Shown: positions 16,100 to 24,583 of the stretch, in pieces
Position numbering within the stretch: the first letter of the stretch is position 1
Layout of the letters: each line of letters starts with the position of its first letter
From: Billgrantia saliphila
GTDB lineage: Bacteria > Pseudomonadota > Gammaproteobacteria > Pseudomonadales > Halomonadaceae
NCBI RefSeq assembly: GCF_002930105.1
Contig: NZ_PJRN01000018.1
Coordinates: forward strand, 1 to 64,000
DNA: 64,000 bases
Direction: 5' to 3'
Notes under the pieces: generated by a model
What the model was told of the DNA's origin: nothing
The model's database searches: none
The model's input: only the letters and a program-made list of their open reading frames with translations
Position numbers and translations under genes: made by a program

Positions 16100-17050
16100 A
16101 TGGCGACTTTCAACCAGCCGCAGGGTGGCAACGAGATGCCCAGGTTCGGCGGGCCTGCAACAATGATGCGCCTGCCTGCCCATGACGGTGCCGAGGGGCT
16201 CGATGTCGCGTTCATCGGGGTACCGATGGATATCGCTACTTCCAACCGCCCGGGCACCCGGCTGGGGCCGCGCCAGATTCGCGACGAATCGCGCATGCTG
16301 CGGCCCTACAACATGGCCACGCGTGCCGCACCGTTCGACAGCCTGCAGGTGGGTGACATCGGCGATGTGCCGATCAACACCTTTCATCTGCCCAAATCGG
16401 TCGAGATCATCGAGAAGCATTACGACGAGGTGCTCCAGCACGCGTGCATCCCGTTGACCCTGGGGGGCGATCACCTCATCACGTTACCTATCCTGCGCGC
16501 GATGGCGAAGAAGCACGGCCCGGTAGGCTTGATCCACATCGATGCCCACGCCGACGTGAACGAGCACATGTTCGGTGAGCCGCTGGCTCACGGTACGCCA
16601 TTCCGACGTGCTCAGGAGGAGGGGGTGCTGGCCCACGGCAAGGTGGTGCAGATCGGCCTGCGCGGGACCGGTTATGCGGCCGAGGACTTCGACTGGTGCC
16701 GTCAGCAGGGCTTTCATGTGGTGCCGGCCGAAGAGTGCTGGTATCGCTCGCTGGCACCGCTGATGGAGGAGGTGCGTGCGCAAATGGGCGACACCCCCGT
16801 CTACATTACCTTCGATATCGACGGCCTCGATCCGTCCGTGGCGCCCGGCACGGGTACCGTGGAAATGGGAGGTCTGACCTCTACCCAGGGCCTCGAGATC
16901 GTGCGCGGTGCGATGGGGCTCAACATCGTCGGTGGGGATCTGGTCGAAGTGTCCCCGCCCTATGATCCCAGCGGTAATACCGCGCTGATGGGAGCCACGT
17001 TGCTGTACGAAATGTTGTGCGTGCTGCCGGGCGTCCTGCATCGTGATTGA
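16100..17050 (+). CDS. gbuA: Guanidinobutyrase (ureohydrolase family)
   Basis: The 316-residue length is normal for bacterial guanidinobutyrase. Ureohydrolase metal ligands are all present: His125 in LTLGGDH, Asp148, His150 and Asp152 in HIDAHAD, and Asp239 and Asp241 in TFDIDGLDP. The stretches NEMPRFGGPATMMRLP, RPYNMATRAAPFDSLQVGDI and PLAHGTPFRRA are close to Pseudomonas GbuA rather than agmatinase or arginase. It hydrolyses 4-guanidinobutanoate to 4-aminobutanoate and urea, using two metals. The ATG at 16100 starts one base after the cupin stop. It provides the step after the aldehyde dehydrogenase encoded 10 kb away. Confidence 0.9.
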   Translation: MATFNQPQGGNEMPRFGGPATMMRLPAHDGAEGLDVAFIGVPMDIATSNRPGTRLGPRQIRDESRMLRPYNMATRAAPFDSLQVGDIGDVPINTFHLPKSVEIIEKHYDEVLQHACIPLTLGGDHLITLPILRAMAKKHGPVGLIHIDAHADVNEHMFGEPLAHGTPFRRAQEEGVLAHGKVVQIGLRGTGYAAEDFDWCRQQGFHVVPAEECWYRSLAPLMEEVRAQMGDTPVYITFDIDGLDPSVAPGTGTVEMGGLTSTQGLEIVRGAMGLNIVGGDLVEVSPPYDPSGNTALMGATLLYEMLCVLPGVLHRD

Positions 17051-17060
17051 TGGGGATTCC

Positions 17061-18002
17061 ATGCGGGGCGTGACAGCCGAACTCGGCGTTACCGTGGTGG
17101 CCGGCTTCCTGGGAGCCGGAAAGACGACGCTGGTGAATCACTTGTTGCAGCATGCCGACGGTCGTCGGCTTGGGGTCATGGTCAACGATTTCGGGGCGCT
17201 CAACATCGACGAAGCGCTGGTCGATGAGCGTCGCGACGATCTGATCACTCTGAGCAACGGCTGTGTATGCTGCAGCCTGCAAGGTGAGCTTTCCTCTTCC
17301 ATCGAGTCGATGATCAAGCGTCGGGGAGGGCAGCTCGATCATCTGCTGATCGAATGCAGCGGCGTTTCGGACCCGGAGCGGGTGGTGAACGTGCTGCACT
17401 ATCCCCGCATTCGCGCCCGAGCCCGGCTGGAGGCCGTCATCACCCTGGTCGATGCCGCGCTCGATTACACAAGCCTGAGTCCGGCGCTGCGGCATCTTGT
17501 GTCTTCCCAGGTTGATAATGCCGACCTGGTGGTGATCAACAAGACCGACCTGGTGGACGAGCAAATCGTCACCCGGCTCGAGCAGGCCATCCTGCTGCCC
17601 GGCTCCCGTCATGTGAGGGCCAGCCAGGCAGCGCTGCCGCCGGATTTCGTCTTCTGGCCGACATCGAGCGAGGCGCCAATGTTTCGTCGCGTGCGGTCTG
17701 CTCCTTCCCCGGCGACGAGCATTCAAGCCTTGGGGCTCAAGACGCTCAGTTGGAAGCGCGAGGGTGCCGTCGACATGATTGAGCTAAGTGTTCTACTGCA
17801 TGAAATGCCCAAGCAAATCCTGCGCTTCAAGGGAGTCGTTCGCCTGGAGGACGGTCGCGTGCTGGCGCTGCAGCGTGCGGCCGGGCGATTGACCAGCCGA
17901 GAGCTTGAGAACTGGTCGAAAGGCGAGAGCCAACTGGTCTTCATCGGCGAGGAGTCACCGCCTCTCTGGGAATGGCTAACCCAGCGCCTAGATAGGTTGT
18001 AA
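17061..18002 (+). CDS. COG0523 (CobW/YjiA-type) GTPase, probable metallochaperone
   Basis: A 313-residue G3E P-loop GTPase. Walker A is GFLGAGKTT (15-23), the metal-binding CVCC sits at 68-71, and NKTD at 160-163 gives guanine specificity; the C-terminal CobW domain covers roughly 220-310. The frame also opens at GTG 17043, overlapping the guanidinobutyrase stop; ATG 17061 was preferred because it begins the family-like sequence. These proteins deliver Zn, Co, Ni or similar ions to client enzymes. As last gene of an operon with a ureohydrolase, an M20 hydrolase and a cupin, all metal-dependent, one of them is the likely client. Confidence 0.88.
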   Translation: MRGVTAELGVTVVAGFLGAGKTTLVNHLLQHADGRRLGVMVNDFGALNIDEALVDERRDDLITLSNGCVCCSLQGELSSSIESMIKRRGGQLDHLLIECSGVSDPERVVNVLHYPRIRARARLEAVITLVDAALDYTSLSPALRHLVSSQVDNADLVVINKTDLVDEQIVTRLEQAILLPGSRHVRASQAALPPDFVFWPTSSEAPMFRRVRSAPSPATSIQALGLKTLSWKREGAVDMIELSVLLHEMPKQILRFKGVVRLEDGRVLALQRAAGRLTSRELENWSKGESQLVFIGEESPPLWEWLTQRLDRL

Positions 18003-18174
18003 CGCTGAAGCGCGCAGGATTCTCTCAGCCCGCTGTATGTGATGCGCTCGAGTGATGCTGGGCCACCATATTCGAATTCTCGCCGCCATCTCCCGCCTTG
18101 CTTCTGGCGTCGCCTGTTCTATATCCAAGGGCACTGCCGGTCTTTGTAAGCCTTCCCTCAGCCCGTTGCCGTGC

Positions 18175-19077
18175 TCAGCTAGGATTGAGAGTCACCGAGC
18201 CTCTCAAACGCTCCGCTGCCAGGTCGAGAAAGGTGCGTATCTTGGCGACGGCGCCACGGCCTTCGCTGTGCACTAAGTGGATGGGTAACGGCGGGGGTTC
18301 GTAGGCTTTCAGCACGGCCTTTAGCCGTCCTGCCTCGAGATCCGACCCCACCTGATAGGAAAGAACCCGGGTGATTCCCCAGCCGTTGCGTACGGCCTCG
18401 ATACAGGCCGCGATACTGCTGACCGTCACGCGCGGGTGGATACGTACCACTTGATTGTAGTCGCTACCAAAGCGCCACTCCTTGTTGGCGCTCAGTGTCG
18501 TAGTGGCGAGGATGCGGTGTGTCGTCAGGTCCTCCAGGGTGATGGGAGTACCATGCCGGGCGAGATAGTCGGGCGCTGCGCAGACCACCCGGCGCACGTT
18601 CCCCACCCTGATGGCGGAAAGGCCGGAGGAGGGCAGCGAGCCGATACGCACCGCGATATCGAAGCCCTCTTCAATGATGTTGACCACGCGATCCACCATC
18701 ACGATTTCCGCGCGCATTTCCGGATAGGTGTCGAGGTATTCCAGCAGGGTCGGCATGACGTGGATGCGGCCGAACTCATTGGGGCAGTTGATACGCAGCA
18801 GCCCGGTGGGTCGTGCCGCCGCACCGCTGACGGCATCGTCGGCCGCTTGCAGTTCCTGGAGAATGCGCCGCGCGTCTTCCAGGTAGCGCGTTCCGATCTC
18901 CGTCAGGCGAACACGTCGCGTGGTACGCGTGAAGAGGTGTACCCCGAGACGTGCTTCCAGCGTATTGATGCCTCGCGTCACCGAGGGGGCACTCATGCCG
19001 ATGGCACGCCCTCCGGCGGCAAAGCTGCCGGCATCGGCCACCGCGACGAAGACTTCCAAAGTCTGGAGACGATCCAT
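18175..19077 (-). CDS. LysR-family transcriptional regulator
   Basis: A 300-residue regulator with the LysR helix-turn-helix at the N-terminus (LEVFVAVADAGSFAAGGRAI, then MSAPSVTRGINTLEARLG) and the effector-binding domain after residue 90. It is transcribed away from the glutathione transferase/reductase pair 159 bases distant, the standard arrangement for a LysR activator of a divergent operon. It belongs to the branch that often responds to aromatic or electrophilic compounds, but no ligand can be named. Confidence 0.9.
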   Translation of the reverse strand: MDRLQTLEVFVAVADAGSFAAGGRAIGMSAPSVTRGINTLEARLGVHLFTRTTRRVRLTEIGTRYLEDARRILQELQAADDAVSGAAARPTGLLRINCPNEFGRIHVMPTLLEYLDTYPEMRAEIVMVDRVVNIIEEGFDIAVRIGSLPSSGLSAIRVGNVRRVVCAAPDYLARHGTPITLEDLTTHRILATTTLSANKEWRFGSDYNQVVRIHPRVTVSSIAACIEAVRNGWGITRVLSYQVGSDLEAGRLKAVLKAYEPPPLPIHLVHSEGRGAVAKIRTFLDLAAERLRGSVTLNPS

Positions 19078-19111
19078 GAGCTGGCTCCGATCGGGCGCTG
19101 ATTGGCATCAT

Positions 19112-19120
19112 TTCCTGGAA
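19112..19120. promoter_or_regulatory. Palindrome in the lysR / gst divergent region
   Basis: TTCC-T-GGAA is a perfect odd palindrome about 35 bases upstream of the lysR start, inside the shared promoter region. It is a candidate LysR binding core. Confidence 0.3.
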
Positions 19121-19236
19121 TAATGAATTGTAAATCGTGAGGATTCTAGTGGTATGGCGCAAAGATTAGTCTGGTGACGTTTCGCCGTCGTGACCCTTCA
19201 CGGCGTGTCATGTACCTACCAGCAGGAGTCTTTGCT

Positions 19237-19896
19237 ATGCCGACACCCACCCCCTTGAATCCGCGCTTTCCGCGTGATGCCGCACCGATCCGCCTGTTTC
19301 GTAACCCCAAGTCAGGCCACTGTCATCGTATCGAGCTGATGCTCGCACTGCTTGAACTGCCCTATGAGACGGTCGATGTCGATATGGCCAACGGAGCGCA
19401 CAAGTCGGCCGAGTTTCTCAAGATCAGCCCGTTCGGCCAGGTGCCCGCGATCGAAGACAACGGCGAGTTCCTCAGCGATTCCAATGCCATTCTGGTCTAC
19501 CTGGCCCGACGGTATGACGCGCAGGATCGTTGGCTGCCCACGGAGCCGATCGCTGCCGCGCAAGTACAGCGCTGGCTGTCCGTTGCTGCCGGGGAGATTG
19601 CCGCGGGGCCCTGTGCCGCGCGGCTGGTGACGCTCTTCAACGCGCCACTGGATCATGAGCAGGCGATTGCTCGCGCGCATTCACTCTTCTCGGTGATGGA
19701 GACGCACCTCGGCCGACAAGAGTATCTGGCGGGTAGCGCGATTACCTTGGCGGACGTGGCGGGCTACAGCTATATCGCCCACGCCCCGGAGGGTGGGGTA
19801 AGCCTGAAGGAGTATCCGGCCATTCTCGACTGGCTCGAGCGCATCGAGGCGCAGCCCGGTTTCGTCGGCATGGTGCGCAGCCCGGCACTGGCGTAA
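19237..19896 (+). CDS. Glutathione S-transferase family protein
   Basis: A 219-residue protein with an N-terminal thioredoxin-like domain (RLFRNPKSGHCHRIELMLAL, then KISPFGQVPAIEDNGEFLSD with the cis-Pro and the glutathione-contacting acidic/Ser pair) and an all-helical C-terminal domain containing SAITLADVAGYSYI. AGGAG lies 8 bases before ATG 19237; the frame extends to 19174 without ribosome-site support. It is followed 29 bases later by the flavin reductase fusion gene, so the two probably work on the same electrophilic or aromatic compound. Confidence 0.88.
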   Translation: MPTPTPLNPRFPRDAAPIRLFRNPKSGHCHRIELMLALLELPYETVDVDMANGAHKSAEFLKISPFGQVPAIEDNGEFLSDSNAILVYLARRYDAQDRWLPTEPIAAAQVQRWLSVAAGEIAAGPCAARLVTLFNAPLDHEQAIARAHSLFSVMETHLGRQEYLAGSAITLADVAGYSYIAHAPEGGVSLKEYPAILDWLERIEAQPGFVGMVRSPALA

Positions 19897-19925
19897 TCGA
19901 ACGGCGGCGACAGGAGGCGAATCCC

Positions 19926-22001
19926 ATGGCAGCGAACCGGCAGGTGTTCCATGAGGGCGAGCGCAGGGTGCAGCAGCGTGCCGGCGTGCCCGACACCTAT
20001 GTGCATCGAGTGTCCGCCTATGTGCGCGACGCGATGCCCGACCAGCATGTTGAGTTCTTTGGCAATCAGCCGGTGCTGTTCATGGGGGCGCTGGACCGGC
20101 AGGGGTGGCCGTGGGCGGTGGTGACCTATGGCGCCTCGGGGCAGCTATGTACGGCGACGTCGAGCGAGCTGCTGATTCGCAAGGTGCCACCGCTGGCGGA
20201 GGCTCTGGATCTCACACTGGAGCCCGGGGCAAGGCTGGGGCTGCTGGGGCTCGAGATGACCAGCCGTCGACGCAATCGGTTGAACGGCACAGTGCGTTCC
20301 CATGATGCCGAGGGCATTCGGGTCTCGGTCGATCAGAGCTTCGGCAACTGCCCTCAGTACATACAGCAACGCGAGGTGGACTGGCAGGCGGGGCAGCAAG
20401 CGCCTCCCGTTGCCCGACAGGTTTCGATCGGCTCTCGCGCCAGCAGGGCCATGCTGGCCCAGGCCGATACGTTCTTCATCGCCACCCGGGCAGGCGAACT
20501 GGGCGATTCTCACCATGGCGTGGATATCTCTCATCGCGGAGGCAAGCCGGGTTTCTTGCACCTCAATGCGGATGGCAGCCTGTCGTTCCCGGATTTCGCG
20601 GGGAATCGTTTCTTCAATACCCTCGGCAACATCGAACAGGACCCGCGGGTCAGCCTTTTCATTCCCGATTTCGTGACCGGGCAAGCCCTGGTGCTGAAAG
20701 GATGTGGGCGGGTCGACTGGGACCCTCGGCGTGCGTCTTTGGTCGAGGGGGCCGAGCGCATCGTGGACGTCGTGCCGGAGCAGGTCTGGCATGTCGAAAA
20801 CGCCCTGCCTCCACACGGGCGGCTGATTGAACGTTCCCCCTCGCTGGCGCAGACAGGGGGCTGGCCCAAGGAGGCTGCCGGAAACGCCTATCGCCGCCTG
20901 CGGATTGCCGACAAGGTCAGGGAGAGCGACGTCATCACTTCCTTCTATCTCGAACCGCTGGCCACGGATGACCTCCCGCTGGCGCTCTATACGGCCGGAC
21001 AGTTTCTCACCGTGCGTCTTGCCAGGGCCGGGCATGGCGAGCAGGCCACGCTGACGCGCAGTTACAGCCTATCCGGGGCATGGCATGAGCGGGCGTCTCA
21101 TTATCGGATTTCGGTCAAGCGCGAAGCGCACGGAACGGTTTCACGCCTCCTGCATGACGAGTATGCGGTGGGGGACGTGCTCGAGGCGCTACCGCCGGCA
21201 GGAGACTTCGTGCTGCGCGAGCGTTCGAACGCCATCGTGCTGGTGTCGTCCGGCGTGGGCATCACCCCGATGCTCGCCATGCTGGAGGCCATGGTGCAGC
21301 GTGCCGATGCCGGAGAGGCGCCGCCTGGCGAGGTATTCTTTATCCACAGCGCGCGCAATGGGCGGGAACAGGCCTTTGCGGAGATGCTGAACGCGTGGGC
21401 TGACAGGCACCCCTGGTTGCACCTGCATATCGCCTACACCCGCCCCACGCCAGAGGATGCACTGGGCAAGACGCATCACTCGCGTGGACGGCTGACGCTG
21501 GCATCGCTCACGGCCTGGTTGCCGGACATCACCCGCAGTCACGTCTACCTCTGTGGGTCGGAGGGGTTCATGCGAACTCAGTACGCGGCACTGCTGGCGC
21601 TCGGTATGCCCCCTGAGCATTTGCACTTTGAGTTCTTTGGGCACGGCTCGCTTGAATCCGAGGCGCCCGAGCCGGGAGCGGCTGCGCCACAAGCGCTGCC
21701 TTCCCATGCCAGGGTCACGTTCGTCTCGGCCTCCACGAGGCAGAATGAATCGCGCGAGGCGCAGGCCGTCGTCGAGTGGACGCCAGCGCAAGGCACCTTG
21801 CTGGACCTGGCCGAGCGGGCAGGACTCGCGCCACTGTCCAGCTGCCGGGTAGGGCGCTGTGGGAGCTGTGCGCTTCGCCTGGTATCAGGTGAGGTGCACT
21901 ACCCGGTGCCGCCGCTGGCGGCGACCGCTGAAGGCGAGGTGCTGATGTGTTGCGCGGTTCCCGCCGCTGAAGAACCCTTAGTCATTCGGTTGACCGAGTA
22001 G
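19926..22001 (+). CDS. Three-module reductase: PNPOx-like, ferredoxin-NADP reductase and 2Fe-2S ferredoxin domains
   Basis: This 691-residue fusion has an N-terminal pyridoxamine-phosphate-oxidase-like flavin domain (about 30-285: GVDISHRGGKPGFLHLNADG), an FAD domain near 320-425 with TRSYSLSG, an NAD(P) domain near 430-570 starting at SSGVGITPMLAMLEAM, and a plant-type 2Fe-2S domain at 595-691. The cluster ligands are Cys640, Cys645 and Cys648 in SCRVGRCGSC and a Cys at 675 or 676. It should pass electrons from NAD(P)H through FAD and the cluster, possibly to its own N-terminal flavin site. Paired with the glutathione transferase, it is likely a detoxification or catabolic reductase with unknown substrate. 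Confidence 0.85.
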   Translation: MAANRQVFHEGERRVQQRAGVPDTYVHRVSAYVRDAMPDQHVEFFGNQPVLFMGALDRQGWPWAVVTYGASGQLCTATSSELLIRKVPPLAEALDLTLEPGARLGLLGLEMTSRRRNRLNGTVRSHDAEGIRVSVDQSFGNCPQYIQQREVDWQAGQQAPPVARQVSIGSRASRAMLAQADTFFIATRAGELGDSHHGVDISHRGGKPGFLHLNADGSLSFPDFAGNRFFNTLGNIEQDPRVSLFIPDFVTGQALVLKGCGRVDWDPRRASLVEGAERIVDVVPEQVWHVENALPPHGRLIERSPSLAQTGGWPKEAAGNAYRRLRIADKVRESDVITSFYLEPLATDDLPLALYTAGQFLTVRLARAGHGEQATLTRSYSLSGAWHERASHYRISVKREAHGTVSRLLHDEYAVGDVLEALPPAGDFVLRERSNAIVLVSSGVGITPMLAMLEAMVQRADAGEAPPGEVFFIHSARNGREQAFAEMLNAWADRHPWLHLHIAYTRPTPEDALGKTHHSRGRLTLASLTAWLPDITRSHVYLCGSEGFMRTQYAALLALGMPPEHLHFEFFGHGSLESEAPEPGAAAPQALPSHARVTFVSASTRQNESREAQAVVEWTPAQGTLLDLAERAGLAPLSSCRVGRCGSCALRLVSGEVHYPVPPLAATAEGEVLMCCAVPAAEEPLVIRLTE

Positions 22002-22009
22002 ATGCCGGG

Positions 22010-22255
22010 TCAAACGAACTCGGAGTCGTCGGTCCGGACGGTCACCCCGCCTTCCTCGCCGGGCACCATGACCATGAATTCGCCGTTGCCCAGGTAGGTC
22101 ACGTCGTGGCCGTCATGGGTACGGAAGGTGGGCGTGCCTTGAACGGCGCCTTCATGCTGCATTTCGCTCAGCTCGCGGGGGTTAGCGAAGATGTCGATCA
22201 TGTACTCGCGGCCTTGGTCGTCGAAGGCCATCACGGTTCTTTCATGCTGGGTCAT
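22010..22255 (-). CDS. Small hypothetical protein, 81 residues
   Basis: The product is acidic and soluble, starting MTQHERTVMAFDDQGREYMI, with the C-terminal half LGNGEFMVMVPGEEGGVTV suggesting beta strands and no membrane segment or signal. GGAGG stands 8 bases before the ATG, which makes this a real gene. The longer upstream frame (to 22459) overlaps the LacI gene and has no support. It lies 82 bases behind the LacI gene, convergent with the reductase fusion. No family is recognised and no function is proposed. Confidence 0.7.
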   Translation of the reverse strand: MTQHERTVMAFDDQGREYMIDIFANPRELSEMQHEGAVQGTPTFRTHDGHDVTYLGNGEFMVMVPGEEGGVTVRTDDSEFV

Positions 22256-22337
22256 CGCATTGTCCTCCCTGAAGTCGTCACCGTAACCCATAGCAGCACG
22301 CCGGCGGCCTGGCGAGCCAGGCCGCGCTCTGGCCCTT

Positions 22338-23357
22338 TCATCGTTGGGGATCGCTCTGACGCCTCGTGCTGTTACGTAGCATCGGCGTGACTGGCAGCGT
22401 GATGTGCTCCGGCGGCGTGTCCGGCTGGGCGATCTGTTCCAGCAGCAACTCGGTGGCACGCATGACCATGGTGTCCACGGGCTGTTGAAGGGTGGTTAGG
22501 GAATGGCTCGGCCAGGAGGCCATGGGTACGTCGTCAAACCCGATGATCGAAACGTCCTTCGGAATCTTCATGCAGTATTCGTGGCGGAGGATCTCCATGG
22601 CGGCGATGGCCATGAGGTCGTTAGCCGCGAAGAGGGCGTCGGGGGGATGCGAATCGGAGAATAGCCGACGGGTGGCCTGGCAAGCATCCTCGTAGCGATA
22701 ATTGCCGACGTCGACTGCATGACATGAGGCTTCCATCGAGGCCAACCCTTCGAGAAAACCGGAACGACGCTGTTTCTCGGTCGAGGAGTCGGGCAGCCCT
22801 GCCAGATAGGCGATGCGTCGGTGCCCCAGCGAAGCCAGGTACCTGCCGGCCCAGTATCCGCCCTGGAAGTTGTCGCTGCTGACCTGGCTGATACCCGAGT
22901 CGTTGACGGTGCGATTGATGATGACCATGGGAATGCCGAAGTCGGCCACCAAGCGTGCCTGCTGTTCGTTCATGGTGAGGGCTAGCATGAGCACGCCCTC
23001 CACCTGGCTTCTGATGATGTCGTCGAGTACCGCATCGAAGTCGCCACTCGATGGGGCGAAGAACAGCAGCAGGTGGTAGCCCTGTTGCTGAAAGAAGCGT
23101 GAGGCCTGCTCCAGCATGAAGCTGTAGAAGGGGTTCTGCAGGCTATACGTCACCACGGCGATGGTGCGGCTCGAGCGGGTAATGAGCGAGCGGGCTATCG
23201 TATTCGGTCGATAGCCCAGCTCGCGTGAGGCTTCCATTACCTTCTTGCGCGTCCTCTCCGAAACCTTGGCGTTGGGAGAGAAGGTGCGGCTGACAGCGGA
23301 TTGCGAGACGCCGGCCAGCTTGGCGACATCGCGTGAGGTAACGGATTTTCTTTTCAT
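22338..23357 (-). CDS. LacI-family transcriptional repressor
   Basis: A 339-residue protein with the LacI helix-turn-helix (TSRDVAKLAGVSQSAVSRTF, residues 7-26), a hinge around RPNTIARSLI, and a sugar-binding-protein-like effector domain ending in IPKDVSIIGFDDVPMASWP. ATG 23357 starts just before the DNA-binding domain. The frame continues upstream to GTG 23516, adding 53 plausible but non-homologous residues, so a longer start cannot be excluded; neither start has a strong ribosome site. It follows the TRAP-dehydrogenase-BKACE genes on the same strand and is their probable regulator. Confidence 0.88.
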   Translation of the reverse strand: MKRKSVTSRDVAKLAGVSQSAVSRTFSPNAKVSERTRKKVMEASRELGYRPNTIARSLITRSSRTIAVVTYSLQNPFYSFMLEQASRFFQQQGYHLLLFFAPSSGDFDAVLDDIIRSQVEGVLMLALTMNEQQARLVADFGIPMVIINRTVNDSGISQVSSDNFQGGYWAGRYLASLGHRRIAYLAGLPDSSTEKQRRSGFLEGLASMEASCHAVDVGNYRYEDACQATRRLFSDSHPPDALFAANDLMAIAAMEILRHEYCMKIPKDVSIIGFDDVPMASWPSHSLTTLQQPVDTMVMRATELLLEQIAQPDTPPEHITLPVTPMLRNSTRRQSDPQR

Positions 23358-23625
23358 CGATTCACGTAGTGTCGAGTTGGCTGGGGCCGCCTGTGAAGTC
23401 GGCTCGATGTGCTCCAGCGAGCGGCGCTGGGCGATCTTCTGCACATGGATGCGGCAGTTGTCCAGCGCCGACTGGACTTCCTCGTCGGTTCTCCTGATCT
23501 GGGCGAGGGCATCCACGACACAGCCATGCTGAAGTGCTGCCTCCGCCCCACTGTGATCGGATCATTGTCGCCGCGCAGCACCGCAACCGGCCAAACGGTG
23601 ACCTCACGATCCAGATGGATCTTTA

Positions 23626-24558
23626 TTAGAAGCCGACCTTGTCGGCGCCTTTCAGCTGCAACATTTCGCGTGCCTCGTCGGGAGTCGCTACCTCGAAGGA
23701 GAGGCCTTCGAGAATTTCACGCACCTTGGTCACCTGGCTGGCATTGCTTTCGGCCAGTTTGCCCGGTGCGAGCCACAGGGAATCCTCGAGACCCACGCGG
23801 ACATGGCCTCCCATGGCCGCGGACTGCGCGGCGATACGCATCTGGCTGCTGCCGGCGCCGAGCACCGACCACTCGTAAGCGTCGCCGAACAGCCGGTCGG
23901 CGGTGCGGCGCATGTGCATCACGTCCTCCGGATGGGGGCCGATGCCGCCGAGGATGCCGAACACGCTCTGCACGAACACGCGCCCACCCACGATGCCGCG
24001 ATCCATCAGGTTGCGAAGGTTGTAGAGATGGCCGATGTCGTAGCATTCGCATTCGAAGCGGGTACCGTTCTCCGCCCCGAGGGTCATGGCCGTTTCGATG
24101 TCGGCGAACGTGTTCTTGAACACCAGGTCGCGGCTGTTCTCGAGGTGGGCACGCTCCCACTCGTGCTGGAAGCTGTCGTAGCGGTTGAGCATGGGGAACA
24201 GGCCGAAGTTCATCGATCCCATGTTCATCGAGGCGAGCTCCGGCTTGAACTCCATGGCTGGCCGCATGCGCTCCTCCACGGTCATGTGCGGGCTTCCCCC
24301 GGTCGTCAGGTTGATGACCGCGTCGGTAGAGGTCTTGATGCGAGGGAGGAAACGCTCGAAGACGGCGGGATCCTGGGTGGGCTTGCCGTTGTTCGGATCG
24401 CGGGCATGGAGATGCAGGATGGCGGCGCCCGCCTCGGCGGCGGCGATGCCGGCCTCGGCGATCTCCTCCGGGGTGACCGGCAAGTGTGGCGACATGGAGG
24501 GGGTATGGATGGCGCCGGTCACGGCGCAGGTGATGATGACCTTGCGTTGGGTAGCCAT
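23626..24558 (-). CDS. Beta-keto acid cleavage enzyme (BKACE, DUF849)
   Basis: The 310-residue protein matches the BKACE family founded by 3-keto-5-aminohexanoate cleavage enzyme. It shows KVIITCAVTGAIHTPSMSPH, the zinc-binding HLHARD pair (His49, His51), INLTTGGSPHMTVEERM and the GGHVRVGLEDSLWL stretch. These enzymes condense a beta-keto acid with acetyl-CoA, giving acetoacetate and a CoA thioester. Upstream in the same operon a 3-hydroxyacyl-CoA-type dehydrogenase would make the beta-keto acid. The substrate is unknown; L-carnitine catabolism uses the same enzyme pair, but the dehydrogenase here does not look like carnitine dehydrogenase. Confidence 0.9.
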   Translation of the reverse strand: MATQRKVIITCAVTGAIHTPSMSPHLPVTPEEIAEAGIAAAEAGAAILHLHARDPNNGKPTQDPAVFERFLPRIKTSTDAVINLTTGGSPHMTVEERMRPAMEFKPELASMNMGSMNFGLFPMLNRYDSFQHEWERAHLENSRDLVFKNTFADIETAMTLGAENGTRFECECYDIGHLYNLRNLMDRGIVGGRVFVQSVFGILGGIGPHPEDVMHMRRTADRLFGDAYEWSVLGAGSSQMRIAAQSAAMGGHVRVGLEDSLWLAPGKLAESNASQVTKVREILEGLSFEVATPDEAREMLQLKGADKVGF

Positions 24559-24583
24559 GGGGATGTCTCTCTTGATGATCTGA

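Noticed and set aside
23358..23516. 53-residue N-terminal extension of the LacI protein
   Set aside because: The extension has no resemblance to LacI proteins and starts at a GTG without a clear ribosome site; kept only as an alternative start.
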